Assembly: GCA_035477215.1 (NCBI GenBank)
Contig: DATIKU010000052.1
Coordinates: 1 to 62,154, forward strand
Source: Spirochaetota bacterium
GTDB taxonomy: Bacteria > Spirochaetota > UBA4802 > UBA5368
Length of the DNA stretch: 62,154 nucleotides
Reading direction: 5' to 3'
Positions 32,845 through 42,025 of the stretch are shown in pieces. Numbering within the stretch: position 1 is the stretch's first letter; each line of letters starts with the position of its first letter. The translations under genes and the position numbers were made by a program. The notes beneath the pieces are model-generated. The model made no database searches. It was not told the origin of the DNA and was given only the letters and a program-made list of their open reading frames with translations.

Positions 32845-33417
32845 ATGATAACATCAGTCTGCGTGTACAGCTCGTCGAGCGACGCCGTCGATTTGGAGTA
32901 TTTCCGCGCGGCCGCGGAGATGGGTGCGCTCATCGGGGCGCGGGGAATGGAGCTCGTCTACGGCGGGGCGAACGTGGGGCTGATGGGTACGCTCGCCCGC
33001 GCCGCGAAGGATGCCGGGGGCCGCGTGACCGGCGTGATCCCCCGGACTTTCAGCGCGCGGGGACTGGCGTTCGAAGCGGCCGACGAGCTCGTCCTCACGG
33101 ATACGCTGCGTGAACGCAAGGCCGTGATGGAGGAACGCGCCGGAGCCTTCGTCGCACTCCCGGGCGGTTTCGGCACGCTCGAGGAGACGCTCGAGGCGAT
33201 CACGCTCAAACAGCTTGGAAGCCACGACAAACCCGTGGTGTTCGTCAATACCTCCGGGTTCTATGACCGCCTCATCGACCTGTTCGAGCGCCTTTACGCG
33301 CTCTGTTTCGCGAAGGGCGAAAGCCGCTCGCTCTATCACCTCGCTCCGGATCCGGAAGGCGCGATGGCGTACATCGACGGATACAGCCCTGTCGCGCTTC
33401 CGGAGAAATGGTTCTGA
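32845..33417 (+). CDS. LOG-family (TIGR00730) nucleotide 5'-monophosphate phosphoribohydrolase-like protein
   Basis: The 190-residue Rossmann-fold protein carries the LOG signature PGGFGTLEE, together with LVYGGANVGLMG at the nucleotide site and ERKAVMEERAGAFVALPG. LOG proteins cleave cytokinin ribotides or, in bacteria, other 5'-monophosphates. The physiological substrate here is unknown. ATG 32845 has a GGAGGGGG Shine-Dalgarno; upstream in-frame starts have none. It stands between the secreted protein and a small hypothetical gene. Confidence 0.85.
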   Translation: MITSVCVYSSSSDAVDLEYFRAAAEMGALIGARGMELVYGGANVGLMGTLARAAKDAGGRVTGVIPRTFSARGLAFEAADELVLTDTLRERKAVMEERAGAFVALPGGFGTLEETLEAITLKQLGSHDKPVVFVNTSGFYDRLIDLFERLYALCFAKGESRSLYHLAPDPEGAMAYIDGYSPVALPEKWF

Positions 33418-33562
33418 GGGTGCGCTGCCGGGATGCGTGTCCGCGAACGCGCCGCTTCCCGCTCGGTCCGTCGGGCAGAAATTGTGGTTGATCGCCGTCC
33501 CAGTTTTGGAGTACCCTGTCCGGAGAAGACGTGCGGTGGATCCGCAAGCCATGCAATAGCCC

Positions 33563-33799
33563 ATGATGAAAACCGAAAGCCCCTTCACCGACGCCGCCGG
33601 ACGGCGCATCCGCGGGCGCGACGCGATCGAAGTCAAATACGGCGATCGCTATACCGTCATCCACGACGCCGCGAGCGGCCGCTTGACCGCGGTCGATTTC
33701 ACCGGCCATCACCGCATTGCGCCCGCGCGCCTTATGCGCTATTGCAAGGTGGTGGAGCTTCGCGACCCGGCTGAGGCGGGGATAGTATGCGCGGACTGA
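33563..33799 (+). CDS. Small hypothetical protein coupled to an outer membrane barrel gene
   Basis: The 78-residue protein is soluble and beta-rich, with a compact DAIEVKYGDRYTVIHDAASG hairpin and FTGHHRIAPARLMRYCKVVE. I do not recognise a family. No strong Shine-Dalgarno precedes ATG 33563. The last 13 bp overlap the start of the downstream POTRA-barrel gene, which suggests translational coupling and supports this being a real gene. Confidence 0.5.
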   Translation: MMKTESPFTDAAGRRIRGRDAIEVKYGDRYTVIHDAASGRLTAVDFTGHHRIAPARLMRYCKVVELRDPAEAGIVCAD

Positions 33800-35418
33800 T
33801 CATCCGCATACTGGGCGTCCTCGCCGCCGCGCTCATCGCCGGGCACTCGTCCGCGCAGGCCGAGTACAAGGAGGTGAGGCTCCAGGGAACGGAGCTCTAC
33901 TCCGAGCTCTTCCTGCTCGAAGAGCTCGACCTCGCGACGCTCGAGACGGGGCGGGACCACTTCGACGCGGCCTCGCGCAAAATAAACGCATTCTACCATA
34001 AACAAGGCTACATCCTCGCTATCTGCTATCTCGTAAAGGAAACCGACACCCATCTCGTACTCCATGTCGACGAGGGGAAGCTTGGCCGGATCGTCTTCCA
34101 GCGGCTGAACACGCTCGACACCATTCGGGTGCGCTACGACTTCAGACTGCCGTTCAGGCTCTACAACAAGTATACGGTGCAGGACCGCATCAACCGCCTT
34201 AAAAAGAAATACGGATTCAAGAACATCCAGGCCGTCCTGAAACCCACCAGGAGCTATGAGCGGGCCTTCTTCCAGATCGACCAGAAAATCGGCATACCCA
34301 TCGTCGGAGGCGTGCAGCTTCCATTTTTCAGGGATTTTGACTATCGATATGACCTCGATATAAACATCGTGCGCACTCCGTCGGCCGTGTCGGGCGGGGC
34401 GGCCGTGAGCTACGGCTTCGACATCAACTACACCAAGGGGCTCATCCCTTATGCCAAGTACCGCCATCCCTCGCTCATCACGGAGGGCGACCGCCTGGAA
34501 GCGGGGACGTCGATGGGAATCTACTACGGCCTGGACCTCGATTTTGCGGCCATCCCCCGCTATACCTTCATCGAGGTCGAAACGAGGTACCGTTTCACCC
34601 CGACGCTCGGCGGCTACTTCACGCCGCTTATCAAGGGCAAGGGGCACAACTCGCGCGCCTCGCGCGCCGATCTCGGTCTCTCGGAATACAACTTCACCAT
34701 CCTCCGCGCCACGGCCGATCCGGGCGTCACCCTGTTAAAGAAGCTCAGCATGTACGCCGGTTATGGCGCCGAGAAGGCCTTTGTCTTCGACAGCACCGTC
34801 GATGAGAGCGCCCCGCGGCCGGTTGAAGTCAACAAAGAGACGCAGTTCTGGAACATCGCCGAGGGGTCGATCGTGCTCGACTTCCTGCCCTTCGCCGAGG
34901 ACGACATCATCCAGAGGAAATTCAACCTGTCGTACAGCCATTATTTCGAGAGCACCGGTATCCATCGGCAGCGCTTCAACGAGTTCCTGTTCGACGGGCG
35001 CCTCGATATCGACCTGCCCAACCTGGACATCTTCGCCTTCAGGTTCGATTACGCGCGCCTTACGGGGGATGTGCCGTTTTATCACGATCGTGCGGTGAGC
35101 GGCAGGAGTTTCAAGGGGTTTATGGGGAAGGGGTACTACTCGCACGAAATCGCGCGCGTCTCGAACGGGTACATGATGTCGTTTTACCGCGAGTTTTTCT
35201 ACGCGGGGGTTTACGTCGACGGCGTGCACTTCAAGGGATACGGCCACAATTTCAACAACGACCTCAAGGGCGACCAGTACGGCCTCGCCTCGGGCCTGGC
35301 GGGCCATTTCATAGTTTTCGACCAGTTCGAGTTCAATATCTCTTACGGGCCCGACTACCTGTACTCGGATAAATCCTCGCAGATGAACCTGAGCTTCGAC
35401 CTTCGAAAAAAGTGGTGA
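33787..35418 (+). CDS. Omp85-family outer membrane protein with POTRA-like domain
   Basis: The 543-residue precursor has a signal peptide (IRILGVLAAALIAGHSSAQA). A POTRA-like region follows at residues ~30-110 (ASRKINAFYHKQGYILAICY, VDEGKLGRIVFQ), then a second structured segment, then a long barrel with repeated aromatic strands. It ends MNLSFDLRKKW, lacking the classic terminal Phe/Trp only in that a lysine precedes the Trp. It is related to the BamA/TamA/TpsB superfamily but is not BamA itself, since it has too few POTRA domains. The role may be secretion or lipid/protein insertion. It overlaps a small ORF at its start and is convergent with trpA. Confidence 0.72.
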   Translation: MRGLIIRILGVLAAALIAGHSSAQAEYKEVRLQGTELYSELFLLEELDLATLETGRDHFDAASRKINAFYHKQGYILAICYLVKETDTHLVLHVDEGKLGRIVFQRLNTLDTIRVRYDFRLPFRLYNKYTVQDRINRLKKKYGFKNIQAVLKPTRSYERAFFQIDQKIGIPIVGGVQLPFFRDFDYRYDLDINIVRTPSAVSGGAAVSYGFDINYTKGLIPYAKYRHPSLITEGDRLEAGTSMGIYYGLDLDFAAIPRYTFIEVETRYRFTPTLGGYFTPLIKGKGHNSRASRADLGLSEYNFTILRATADPGVTLLKKLSMYAGYGAEKAFVFDSTVDESAPRPVEVNKETQFWNIAEGSIVLDFLPFAEDDIIQRKFNLSYSHYFESTGIHRQRFNEFLFDGRLDIDLPNLDIFAFRFDYARLTGDVPFYHDRAVSGRSFKGFMGKGYYSHEIARVSNGYMMSFYREFFYAGVYVDGVHFKGYGHNFNNDLKGDQYGLASGLAGHFIVFDQFEFNISYGPDYLYSDKSSQMNLSFDLRKKW

Positions 35419-35434
35419 TGTTTCCCTTCGCCCC

Positions 35435-36172
35435 TCACTCCCCCGCGAAGAGCGAGTCCAGATAGCGCCCGTACCCCTCAATGCCGCCCGAGCCCAGCGC
35501 CTCGACGACACCGGTGCCCACGATGAAACCGCCCGCAAGAGCCGCCGCCGCGCGCGCGTCGTCGGCGCTTCGTATGCCGAAGCCCAGCACCACCGGGACG
35601 GCGCTCGAGCGGCGCGCCTGCCGTATTTTCGAGCGCGTCGAGGAATCGAGGGTGAAGCCGCTTCCGGTTATGCCCCGGATCGAGACGAAATAGAGGAAGC
35701 CACGCGCCGCGCGCGCGATCTCGCGAATCTGCCCTGGGGTGTTCTCGGGCGTTGCGAAGTTGATGTAGTCGAGTCCCTGTGCGCCGAAGGCGTCGCGGAA
35801 GGGCGCGCTCTCGACGAAGGGGACGTCGGGCACAATGACGCCGTCGGCGCCCGCGCGCTTCGAGAGGTCCGCGAAGCGCGCGAGGCCCCTGTTATGGACC
35901 GGGTTCGCGTAGGTCATGAAGTAGATACGCTTCCCATCCGGCGCTTTCGCGCGGATATCCGAAACCGACCGCGCGAGGTCGTCCAGCCTGAAGCCGCGCT
36001 CCAGCACCGCCTCCGCGGCGCGGGCGATAACGGGCCCGTCGGCCACGGGATCGGAGAAGGGGACACCCACCTCGAGGAAATCGAATCGCTCCATGCCCAG
36101 AAGCGCGGCCGCTTTGAAGCGCTCCGCGTCGGGATAGTCGCCCATCAGGTATACGCCGTTATAGCCGTTCAT
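35435..36172 (-). CDS. trpA: Tryptophan synthase alpha chain
   Basis: TrpA splits indole-3-glycerol phosphate and channels indole to TrpB. The catalytic glutamate and aspartate are E34 ([13 protein letters not shown]) and D45 (PVADGP). Both are offset by exactly 15 from the Salmonella enzyme (E49, D60), so the N-terminus is about 15 residues shorter than usual, and total length is 245 versus 268. The phosphate-binding loop [12 protein letters not shown] and GFGIRSADD are intact. ATG overlaps the trpB stop (ATGA), and it is the last gene of the trp operon. Confidence 0.96.
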   Translation of the reverse strand: MNGYNGVYLMGDYPDAERFKAAALLGMERFDFLEVGVPFSDPVADGPVIARAAEAVLERGFRLDDLARSVSDIRAKAPDGKRIYFMTYANPVHNRGLARFADLSKRAGADGVIVPDVPFVESAPFRDAFGAQGLDYINFATPENTPGQIREIARAARGFLYFVSIRGITGSGFTLDSSTRSKIRQARRSSAVPVVLGFGIRSADDARAAAALAGGFIVGTGVVEALGSGGIEGYGRYLDSLFAGE

Positions 36173-37350
36173 GCCTTTAACGCCTCCTCGATTATTCCCA
36201 CGTCCTTGTCGCCGCGACCCGAGAGATTGACGAGCACGGTCTTTCCGCGAAGTTTGCGGCGGTTCCTCATGACATAGCCCAGCGCGTGGCCGCTCTCGAG
36301 CGCCGGGAGTATTCCTTCGATGCGCGAGAGCGCCAGGCAGGCGTCGAGCGCGTCGCGGTCGGAGCATTCCGCGTAACGGACCGCGCCGCTGTCCTTGAAG
36401 AAGCTGTGCTCCGGGCCCACCCCGGCATAGTCCAGGCCCGCCGAGACGGAATGCACCGGGAGCACCTGCCCCTCGTCCGTCTGCAACAGATAGGTGCGGC
36501 TCCCCTGGAAAATTCCGGGGCGGCCCCTCCCGAGCGAGGCGCTGTGGTCGCCCGGCGCGTGCGAGCGCCCCCCCGCCTCCACGCCGACGAGCGTGCCGCC
36601 GGGCGATCCGAGAAATGCTGAAAATATCCCGGCGGCATTGCTCCCCCCGCCCACGCAGGCGACCACCATGTCCGGGTCGCGCCCCGTTATGCGGCGCATC
36701 TGTGAGCGGGCCTCCCCGCCTATCACCGACTGGAAATCACGCACAATCCGGGGAAAGGGCGCCGGGCCGATCACCGAACCGATGAGATAGTGGGTGCGCC
36801 GCGCGCTCGCCACCCAGTCGCGCATGGCCTCGCTCACGGCGTCCTTGAGCGTTCGCTGTCCCGATTCGACCGGCACCACCGAGGCGCCAAGGAGGCCCAT
36901 GCGGTGGACGTTCGGCGCCTGGCGCGCGACGTCCTCGGCCCCCATGTAGACGCAGCACTCCATGCCCAGAAGGGCCGCCGCCGTGGCCGTGGCCACGCCG
37001 TGCTGACCGGCGCCGGTCTCGGCGATGACGCGCCGCTTGCCCATAAATTGAGCCAGGAGTATCTGCCCCAGCGTGTTGTTGAGCTTGTGCGAGCCGGTGT
37101 GCACCAGGTCTTCGCGCTTGAGGTAGAGTTCCAGGCCAAGCTTCGCGGAGAGCCGCCGCGCATGGTAGACCGGCGTGGGCCTTCCCGCGTAGTCGGCGAG
37201 GAGCCGCCGGTGCTCGCGGCGAATGGCCGCGTCTTTCCGGAAATGCCGGTAGGCGGCCTCCAGTTCGTACAGCGCGTTCATCAGGCTTTCGGGGACGAAA
37301 CGACCGCCGTACTCGCCGAAGTAGCCGCGTTTATCGGGCATGTTTCTCAT
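36169..37350 (-). CDS. trpB: Tryptophan synthase beta chain
   Basis: TrpB condenses indole with serine using PLP. The 393-residue protein has the TrpB1 hallmarks: [13 protein letters not shown], the PLP lysine in [31 protein letters not shown], the phosphate-binding [13 protein letters not shown], and [15 protein letters not shown] 37350 is chosen for GAGGTG upstream. The gene overlaps trpF by 20 bp and trpA by 4 bp. It lacks the N-terminal extension of TrpB2, so it is the standard alpha-partnered form. Confidence 0.97.
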   Translation of the reverse strand: MRNMPDKRGYFGEYGGRFVPESLMNALYELEAAYRHFRKDAAIRREHRRLLADYAGRPTPVYHARRLSAKLGLELYLKREDLVHTGSHKLNNTLGQILLAQFMGKRRVIAETGAGQHGVATATAAALLGMECCVYMGAEDVARQAPNVHRMGLLGASVVPVESGQRTLKDAVSEAMRDWVASARRTHYLIGSVIGPAPFPRIVRDFQSVIGGEARSQMRRITGRDPDMVVACVGGGSNAAGIFSAFLGSPGGTLVGVEAGGRSHAPGDHSASLGRGRPGIFQGSRTYLLQTDEGQVLPVHSVSAGLDYAGVGPEHSFFKDSGAVRYAECSDRDALDACLALSRIEGILPALESGHALGYVMRNRRKLRGKTVLVNLSGRGDKDVGIIEEALKA

Positions 37351-37963
37351 GATACACCTCACTCAGTGCGTCGAATAATTGCCGAATCTTTTCCTTCGAT
37401 TTGATGCCGGGCGCGTCCTCTATCCCCGACGACACGTCGATGCCGAAGGGTCGCGCCGCGGTGAAGAGCCGTTCGACGTTCGCCGCGTTTATACCGCCCG
37501 CGATGATGGTCTTTTTGACATGCATAAAGCCGCAAAGCGCCCCCCAGTCGAAGGACTTTCCCGTTCCGCCGCCGGAGAGTTCGTCGTAGCGGTCGAGAAG
37601 CAGGAGGTCGTCGTCCACGGGCGCCCGGACCGACGCTAAATCAGCCGCATCGCGCAGGCGGTGTGCGTCGATGATCCGGATACGCTCCCGCAGCTTTTCG
37701 GCCGTCGCGCGGTCGTACACCTGCGCGAAGTCAAGCCGGGCGCTTTCCGCCAAGCGCGCAATCCCGTCCGCGTCGGTGCCGGTGAAGACGCCCACGCGCA
37801 GAATGCCCGTGCCGTCGAGCACCCGGGCGAGCACGCCGGCGCGCTGTGCGCTCACGAACCGTGGCGATGCCGGATGAAACACAAAGCCCGCTGCCGACAC
37901 CGGAAACTCCGCCGCCGCGGCCAGGTCCTCCTCGCGCGTGAAGCCGCAGAGCTTAACAAACAC
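37331..37963 (-). CDS. trpF: Phosphoribosylanthranilate isomerase
   Basis: TrpF catalyses the Amadori rearrangement of PRA to CdRP. The product begins at GTG 37963 ([13 protein letters not shown]), behind GGGGAG, giving 210 residues, the standard length. The catalytic cysteine lies in KLCGFT, and later motifs include [22 protein letters not shown] and AGGINAANV, then [19 protein letters not shown]. Its start overlaps the trpC stop by 11 bp. Separate trpC and trpF genes are usual outside enterobacteria. Confidence 0.95.
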   Translation of the reverse strand: MFVKLCGFTREEDLAAAAEFPVSAAGFVFHPASPRFVSAQRAGVLARVLDGTGILRVGVFTGTDADGIARLAESARLDFAQVYDRATAEKLRERIRIIDAHRLRDAADLASVRAPVDDDLLLLDRYDELSGGGTGKSFDWGALCGFMHVKKTIIAGGINAANVERLFTAARPFGIDVSSGIEDAPGIKSKEKIRQLFDALSEVYHEKHAR

Positions 37964-38723
37964 GGCGCATCTCCCCGAGGAGGACTTGGGGATCGGCCGC
38001 GCGCATGAGGGCCGTCCCCACCAGGAAGAGCCGCACGCCCGTATGCTCGCGTGCCCGGCGCACGTCATCGGCCGAATCGATTCCGCTGGCGCAGACGCGC
38101 GTGATGCCGTCGGGAACGGCGCGCAGCGTTGCGAAGGCGGCATCGCGCTCGATCGCGAGCGTTTCGAGGTTTCTGGTGTTTACCATTACGATTCGCGGCG
38201 AAAGGGCAAGCATGCTGTCGAGCTCGCGTTCATCATGCACCTCCACAAGCGGCGCAATGCCGATGTCGAGCGTGCGGCGGTAGAGCGCGGCGAGGTCGCG
38301 CCGCGAGAGCATGCGCGCGACCAGGAGCACGAGGTCGGCCCCGAGCGCCGCGGCCAGGTCGATCTGCTCCGGGAAGCGAACAAACTCCTTGCAGAGCACG
38401 GGAACTTTTACCGCGCGCGCGGCGGAAGCCAGATCGTCCCACGAGCCACGGAAATACGTGGCGTCGGTGAGGACGCTGATGGCGGCGGCCCCCGCTTTCG
38501 CGTAGCGCGACGCCCGTTCACCGGCCCCGGCATCGGAGATGCGTCCCGCCGAGGGCGAGGCCTTTTTTATTTCGGCGATGATGCCCGTCGCGCCCTCGAG
38601 CACGGCCGGGCCGTTTGCCGCGCGCGAACGCGGCGGCGCGGCTGCAAGGCGCGCGCTGATGTCCGGAAGCTCGCGGCGCTTCAGCGCGGGCATTTTTCCC
38701 AGGCTGAAGCGCTTAGTGCGCAT
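37953..38723 (-). CDS. trpC: Indole-3-glycerol phosphate synthase
   Basis: TrpC closes the indole ring from CdRP. The 256-residue protein has the IGPS core: IIAEIKKASPSAGRI with the catalytic lysine, VLTDATYFRGSWDDL, VPVLCKEFVRFPEQI, APLVEVHDEREL, and MVNTRNLETLAIERD. The C-terminus has VCASGIDSADDVRRA. ATG 38723 overlaps the trpD end by 11 bp. Note the FVRFPEQI variant of the usual FIIDPYQI motif. Confidence 0.95.
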   Translation of the reverse strand: MRTKRFSLGKMPALKRRELPDISARLAAAPPRSRAANGPAVLEGATGIIAEIKKASPSAGRISDAGAGERASRYAKAGAAAISVLTDATYFRGSWDDLASAARAVKVPVLCKEFVRFPEQIDLAAALGADLVLLVARMLSRRDLAALYRRTLDIGIAPLVEVHDERELDSMLALSPRIVMVNTRNLETLAIERDAAFATLRAVPDGITRVCASGIDSADDVRRAREHTGVRLFLVGTALMRAADPQVLLGEMRRVC

Positions 38724-39732
38724 GGCGCTCTTCCCTGAGTGCCGAGAGCGTGGAGAGCACGGCCCCGCCGTGGATTGCACCCAGGGCCGTCGTGTAATAC
38801 GACGGGATATCGCCCTCGCCGCGGTGGGCGAAGAGCGAGAGCGCGGCGTTGAGCGCGATGAGCTTGCCAAGGGGCGTTGGCGCGGACGAACCGATGGTTT
38901 CGATAAAACGGTCGGCGTTCTCCGCAGCCGTAAGGTTTTTGGGAAGCGTCGATGCTTCCTCGGATGTGATAAAGCGCTCCGGCTCGATGGTAAACGAGCG
39001 TACGCTTCGCCCGCTGACCACGCGCACCTCGGTGGGCGCCACGGGCGAGACCTCATCCATGCCGTCCGCCGCCGAGTAGACCACCGCAAAGTCGTAATCA
39101 AGCTGTGCGGCGACGCCCGCGTAGAGCGGGAGCAGGGACGGGTGAAACAGGCCGATCGCCTGCCGGCGCGGCGCGGCCGGGTTGGTGAGCGGCCCCAGGT
39201 AGTTGAAGATGGTGCGCACGCCAAGGGCCTTGCGCACCGCGCCGGCGAACCTCATGGCGGGATGATAATTCGGCGCGAAGAGGAAGACGAAACCGCGCTT
39301 TCGGAAATAGGCGGAGGCGTCGACGCCCGTAAGGCCTATCGGCACATCCAGCGCCTCCAGGAAATCGGCCGAGCCGCTTTTACTCGACACCGAGCGGTTG
39401 CCGTGTTTGGCTATGGGAACGCCGAGCGCGGCGAGCGTGAGCGCCACGGCGCTGGACACGTTGAACGAGCCCGAGTGGTCGCCCCCGGTGCCGCAGGTGT
39501 CGAAAAGCCCCCTGTCGCCGAGCTCGCAGGGCGCGGCGAATGCGCGCATGGAGCGCACCGCGCCCAGTATCTCCTCCGGCGTCTCGCGCCGCACTTTAAG
39601 CGCCACCACGGCCGCGGCGATCTCGATCTCCGAGACGGCCCCCTGGAATATGGCATTGAAAAGCCCCTCGCTCTCGAGGGCCGAGAGGGTGCCCCCCTCG
39701 GAAAGCCTTCGTATCTCATGTATCGCGCTCAT
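38713..39732 (-). CDS. trpD: Anthranilate phosphoribosyltransferase
   Basis: TrpD transfers phosphoribose from PRPP to anthranilate. The 339-residue protein has FDTCGTGGDHSGSFNVSSAV, KHGNRSVSSKSGSADFLEAL, FLFAPNYHPAMR and IFNYLGPLTNPA. It has no fused TrpG domain. ATG 39732 is selected over 39738 because AGGAGG lies six bases upstream of it. It overlaps trpG by 4 bp (ATGA) and trpC by 11 bp. Confidence 0.96.
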   Translation of the reverse strand: MSAIHEIRRLSEGGTLSALESEGLFNAIFQGAVSEIEIAAAVVALKVRRETPEEILGAVRSMRAFAAPCELGDRGLFDTCGTGGDHSGSFNVSSAVALTLAALGVPIAKHGNRSVSSKSGSADFLEALDVPIGLTGVDASAYFRKRGFVFLFAPNYHPAMRFAGAVRKALGVRTIFNYLGPLTNPAAPRRQAIGLFHPSLLPLYAGVAAQLDYDFAVVYSAADGMDEVSPVAPTEVRVVSGRSVRSFTIEPERFITSEEASTLPKNLTAAENADRFIETIGSSAPTPLGKLIALNAALSLFAHRGEGDIPSYYTTALGAIHGGAVLSTLSALREERHAH

Positions 39733-40292
39733 CCGCATCCTCCTGTAAAATTCCTGAGCATTGTCAGACCGTGTTCGGTCAGGTACGACTCGGGGTGAAA
39801 CTGCACGCCCCATGCGTTTCGTTCGCGGTGGCGCACCGCCATGATCTCGCCATCGGAGGCGCGCGCCATTACCTCCAAACACGCCGGAAGCGAGTCCTCT
39901 CGCGCGGCCAGGCTGTGGTAGCGCACCGCGTCGAACTCCTCCGGCACGCCGGAAAAGAGCTCGCCGCCGCGATGGCGCACGCGGTCCACCTTGCCGTGCA
40001 TCACTCGCATGGCGCGCACCACTTCTCCACCGAGAACAAGCACCATGGCCTGCATCCCCAGGCACACGCCCAGAAGCGGCGTGCCGTTACTCGTACGGAT
40101 GATGTCGAGCGTAATGCCGGAGTTCTCCGGTCCGGAAGGCCCCGGCGAAAGAATGATGCCGCGATAGCGGTGAAGATCGATCGACGAGAGCGGCGTGTCG
40201 TTGCGCACCACCTCGATCTCTTCGCCCAGCACGCGGAAGTACTCCACCAGGTTGTAGGTGAAGGAATCGTAGTTATCTACCATTAGCAACAC
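39729..40292 (-). CDS. trpG: Anthranilate synthase glutamine amidotransferase component
   Basis: TrpG supplies ammonia to TrpE from glutamine. The 187-residue class I amidotransferase has the nucleophile in LLGVCLGMQ, the oxyanion-associated LSPGPSGPE, and the His/Glu pair in VQFHPESYL. The start is GTG 40292, with GGAGG upstream; ATG 40283 would be too far from it. It overlaps trpE by 20 bp and trpD by 4 bp. It may also serve folate synthesis (PabA role), which cannot be excluded. Confidence 0.95.
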   Translation of the reverse strand: MLLMVDNYDSFTYNLVEYFRVLGEEIEVVRNDTPLSSIDLHRYRGIILSPGPSGPENSGITLDIIRTSNGTPLLGVCLGMQAMVLVLGGEVVRAMRVMHGKVDRVRHRGGELFSGVPEEFDAVRYHSLAAREDSLPACLEVMARASDGEIMAVRHRERNAWGVQFHPESYLTEHGLTMLRNFTGGCG

Positions 40293-41790
40293 GGGCGGCC
40301 TCCTCCATATCGTTTTCGCGCGCGTACCGAAGGCTTATCGAAAGGGCGCGCAGCTTGTGGACGATCTCGTCGTACTCGCGCTCGGGCACGCTGTCGTGCA
40401 CGATGCCCGCGCCCGCCTGGATGTAGCGATGAACGCCGTCGAACACCGCGGTGCGGATGGTGATGCAGGTGTCCAGGCAGCCGTTGTAGCCGATATAGCC
40501 GACCGCCCCTGCGTAGACGCCGCGCGCGTGTCCCTCCATGGAGTCGATGAGCTCCATCGCGCGCACCTTCGGGGCGCCGCTCACCGTGCCCGCCGGGAAG
40601 GTCTCGCGCAGCGCGTCCACGGCGTCGCGCCCGGGGCCGAGCGTACAGCGCGTAAGGGAAACGAGGTGGATGACGTGCGAGTAGTCCTCGGGCTCCATAA
40701 AGCGCTCCACCCGTACGCTCCCTGGCGCGGCGATGCGGCCCAGGTCGTTGCGCGCGAGGTCGACCAGCATGAGGTGCTCGGCGCGCTCCTTGGGGTCGCC
40801 GAGGAGCCGGGCGCGGTTCTCGCGGTTTTCGCGCGCCGTCTTCCCGCGCGGCAAGGTTCCCGCTATGGGTTTAAGGAACACCGTGCCACGGTCCACCTTA
40901 ACGTGGATCTCGGGCGAGCTTCCCACTATGTAGCGCCCATTCTGTTTAAGGAAGAACATGTAGGGCGACGGATTGACCGAGCGGAGCTTGAGATAAAAAA
41001 GGTAGGGGTCCACGCGGTCACTGATGTCGGCGCGCATGCTCAGCACCACCTGTATGGCCTCGCCGGCGGCGATCTCTTCCTTCGCGGCGCGCACCTTCTC
41101 CTCGAAGACCGCGCGCTCCTCGCGGAAGCTCATGGAAATCGGCTCCGGGCGCGAGGGAAGATACGGCAGGGTGGTGCGCGAGACGCGCGCGATGATGTCG
41201 CGCTCCATCTCCTCCAGGCGCCCGGCCGCCCGGAGGTATTGTTCGGCGATCGGCCGCTCCGGGTCCACGTACAGGCAAACGGCCGCATGACTGCGATCCA
41301 ATCTATTGTCGTACACGATGAAGTCGTCAACTTGAACAAGGAAGGCCGCGGGAACGTCAGCATCACGCCGAACGCTTTTCCGCAGAATTCCGGTCTCGTT
41401 CACCAGGTCGTACGCGAAATAGCCGGCCAGCCCACCGTTGAAGCTCCCGAAACGCGGGTATGAGGGCGAGCTGAGGCGGGCCAGGTCCTCTTTCAGGAAG
41501 TCGAAGAGGTTGATGCGCCGGCGCGTGCGCACGCCGTCGACCTCCTCATCCACAAAGGGCGGCGTGCAGCACAGCGTGCGGCGCGCCCCCAGGCCGATGA
41601 ACGAAAAACGGTTCCACGCCCCGCCGGCGCGCGCGCTCTCGAGGAGCACCACCTGCGGCGCGTCCTCGAGCGCCTTCAGGAGCGAAAGCAGCCCCACCGC
41701 CGAGAGGTTGAGCTCGCGGTAGAGCGGTATCCGGTTGTGGCGGCGCGCCAGGCGTCGCACGGCCGGCAGCGAAGGATAGAGGGGCGTCAT
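40273..41790 (-). CDS. trpE: Anthranilate synthase component I
   Basis: TrpE makes anthranilate from chorismate. The 505-residue protein has the N-terminal feedback-binding region (VVLLESARAGGAWNRFSFIG, including the LLES motif linked to tryptophan inhibition in other TrpE enzymes). The chorismate-binding C-terminal half is intact (AGEAIQVVLSMRADI, PIAGTLPRGKT, LVDLARNDLGRIA, FPAGTVSGAPKVRAMELI, AGAGIVHDSVPEREYDE). It is the first gene of trpEGDCFBA. AGGAG lies before ATG 41790, and the gene is preceded by an attenuator leader (41816-42015) and a strong promoter. Confidence 0.96.
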   Translation of the reverse strand: MTPLYPSLPAVRRLARRHNRIPLYRELNLSAVGLLSLLKALEDAPQVVLLESARAGGAWNRFSFIGLGARRTLCCTPPFVDEEVDGVRTRRRINLFDFLKEDLARLSSPSYPRFGSFNGGLAGYFAYDLVNETGILRKSVRRDADVPAAFLVQVDDFIVYDNRLDRSHAAVCLYVDPERPIAEQYLRAAGRLEEMERDIIARVSRTTLPYLPSRPEPISMSFREERAVFEEKVRAAKEEIAAGEAIQVVLSMRADISDRVDPYLFYLKLRSVNPSPYMFFLKQNGRYIVGSSPEIHVKVDRGTVFLKPIAGTLPRGKTARENRENRARLLGDPKERAEHLMLVDLARNDLGRIAAPGSVRVERFMEPEDYSHVIHLVSLTRCTLGPGRDAVDALRETFPAGTVSGAPKVRAMELIDSMEGHARGVYAGAVGYIGYNGCLDTCITIRTAVFDGVHRYIQAGAGIVHDSVPEREYDEIVHKLRALSISLRYARENDMEEAARVANGR

Positions 41791-41815
41791 GTCGTTTCTC
41801 CTGTGTGCTGAAAAT

Positions 41816-41856
41816 AAAAAGGCCGCGGGATCGCTTGCGATTCCCACGGCCTTTTT
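41816..41856 (-). terminator. Second terminator-like hairpin in the trp leader
   Basis: On the minus strand, about 19 bp pair with one bulge (AAAAAGGCCGUGGG to CCCGCGGCCUUUUU, then AUCGC with GCGAU, AA loop), followed by a U-run. It lies between the attenuator and trpE, so RNA polymerase must pass two hairpins. Its 3' arm CCCGCGGCC is also perfectly complementary to GGCCGCGGG in the first hairpin. Confidence 0.8.
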
Positions 41857-41862
41857 GCCCGT

Positions 41863-41894
41863 AAAAAAGCCGCGGGTGGTTGCCCACCCGCGGC
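41863..41894 (-). terminator. trp attenuator terminator (3:4 hairpin)
   Basis: The RNA forms a perfect 11-bp stem (GCCGCGGGUGG with CCACCCGCGGC) closed by a GCAA tetraloop and followed by six U. The alternative 2:3 pairing uses GGGCAACC (41878-41885), at the heart of this hairpin, with GGUUGUCC (41929-41936) in the leader peptide region. This matches the mutually exclusive structure of classical trp attenuators. Confidence 0.9.
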
Positions 41895-41907
41895 CTGCAT
41901 TTTCAGA

Positions 41908-42015
41908 TTATGCCATAACCGTGCCGGAGGACAACCCCTTGGTCGTCCACCACCAGCACTGCCTCGCGATGTTCGTTCTCGTTTTCATTGCGCTTGTGTG
42001 CGTTCCGGTTCTCAT
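41908..42015 (-). CDS. trpL: trp operon leader peptide with three consecutive Trp codons
   Basis: A 35-codon frame runs from ATG 42015 to TAA 41908 and has three consecutive TGG codons at 41947-41955 (residues 21-23, preceded by RQC). Stalling there when charged tRNA-Trp is scarce would cover region 1 (41921-41959 forms the 1:2 hairpin GUGC...GCAC) and leave region 2 free to pair with region 3, preventing the terminator. There is no clear Shine-Dalgarno: the ATG lies only a few bases after the predicted transcription start, so translation may be near-leaderless, or may begin at the internal ATG 41988 (codon 10). Its function is regulatory; the peptide sequence outside WWW looks unconstrained. 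Confidence 0.88.
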   Translation of the reverse strand: MRTGTHTSAMKTRTNIARQCWWWTTKGLSSGTVMA

Positions 42016-42025
42016 TGACTGCGGG

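Noticed and set aside
38129-38470. Plus-strand arginine-rich frames opposite trpC
   Set aside because: They have repetitive Arg/Ala composition typical of antisense GC-rich DNA and no homology-like motifs.
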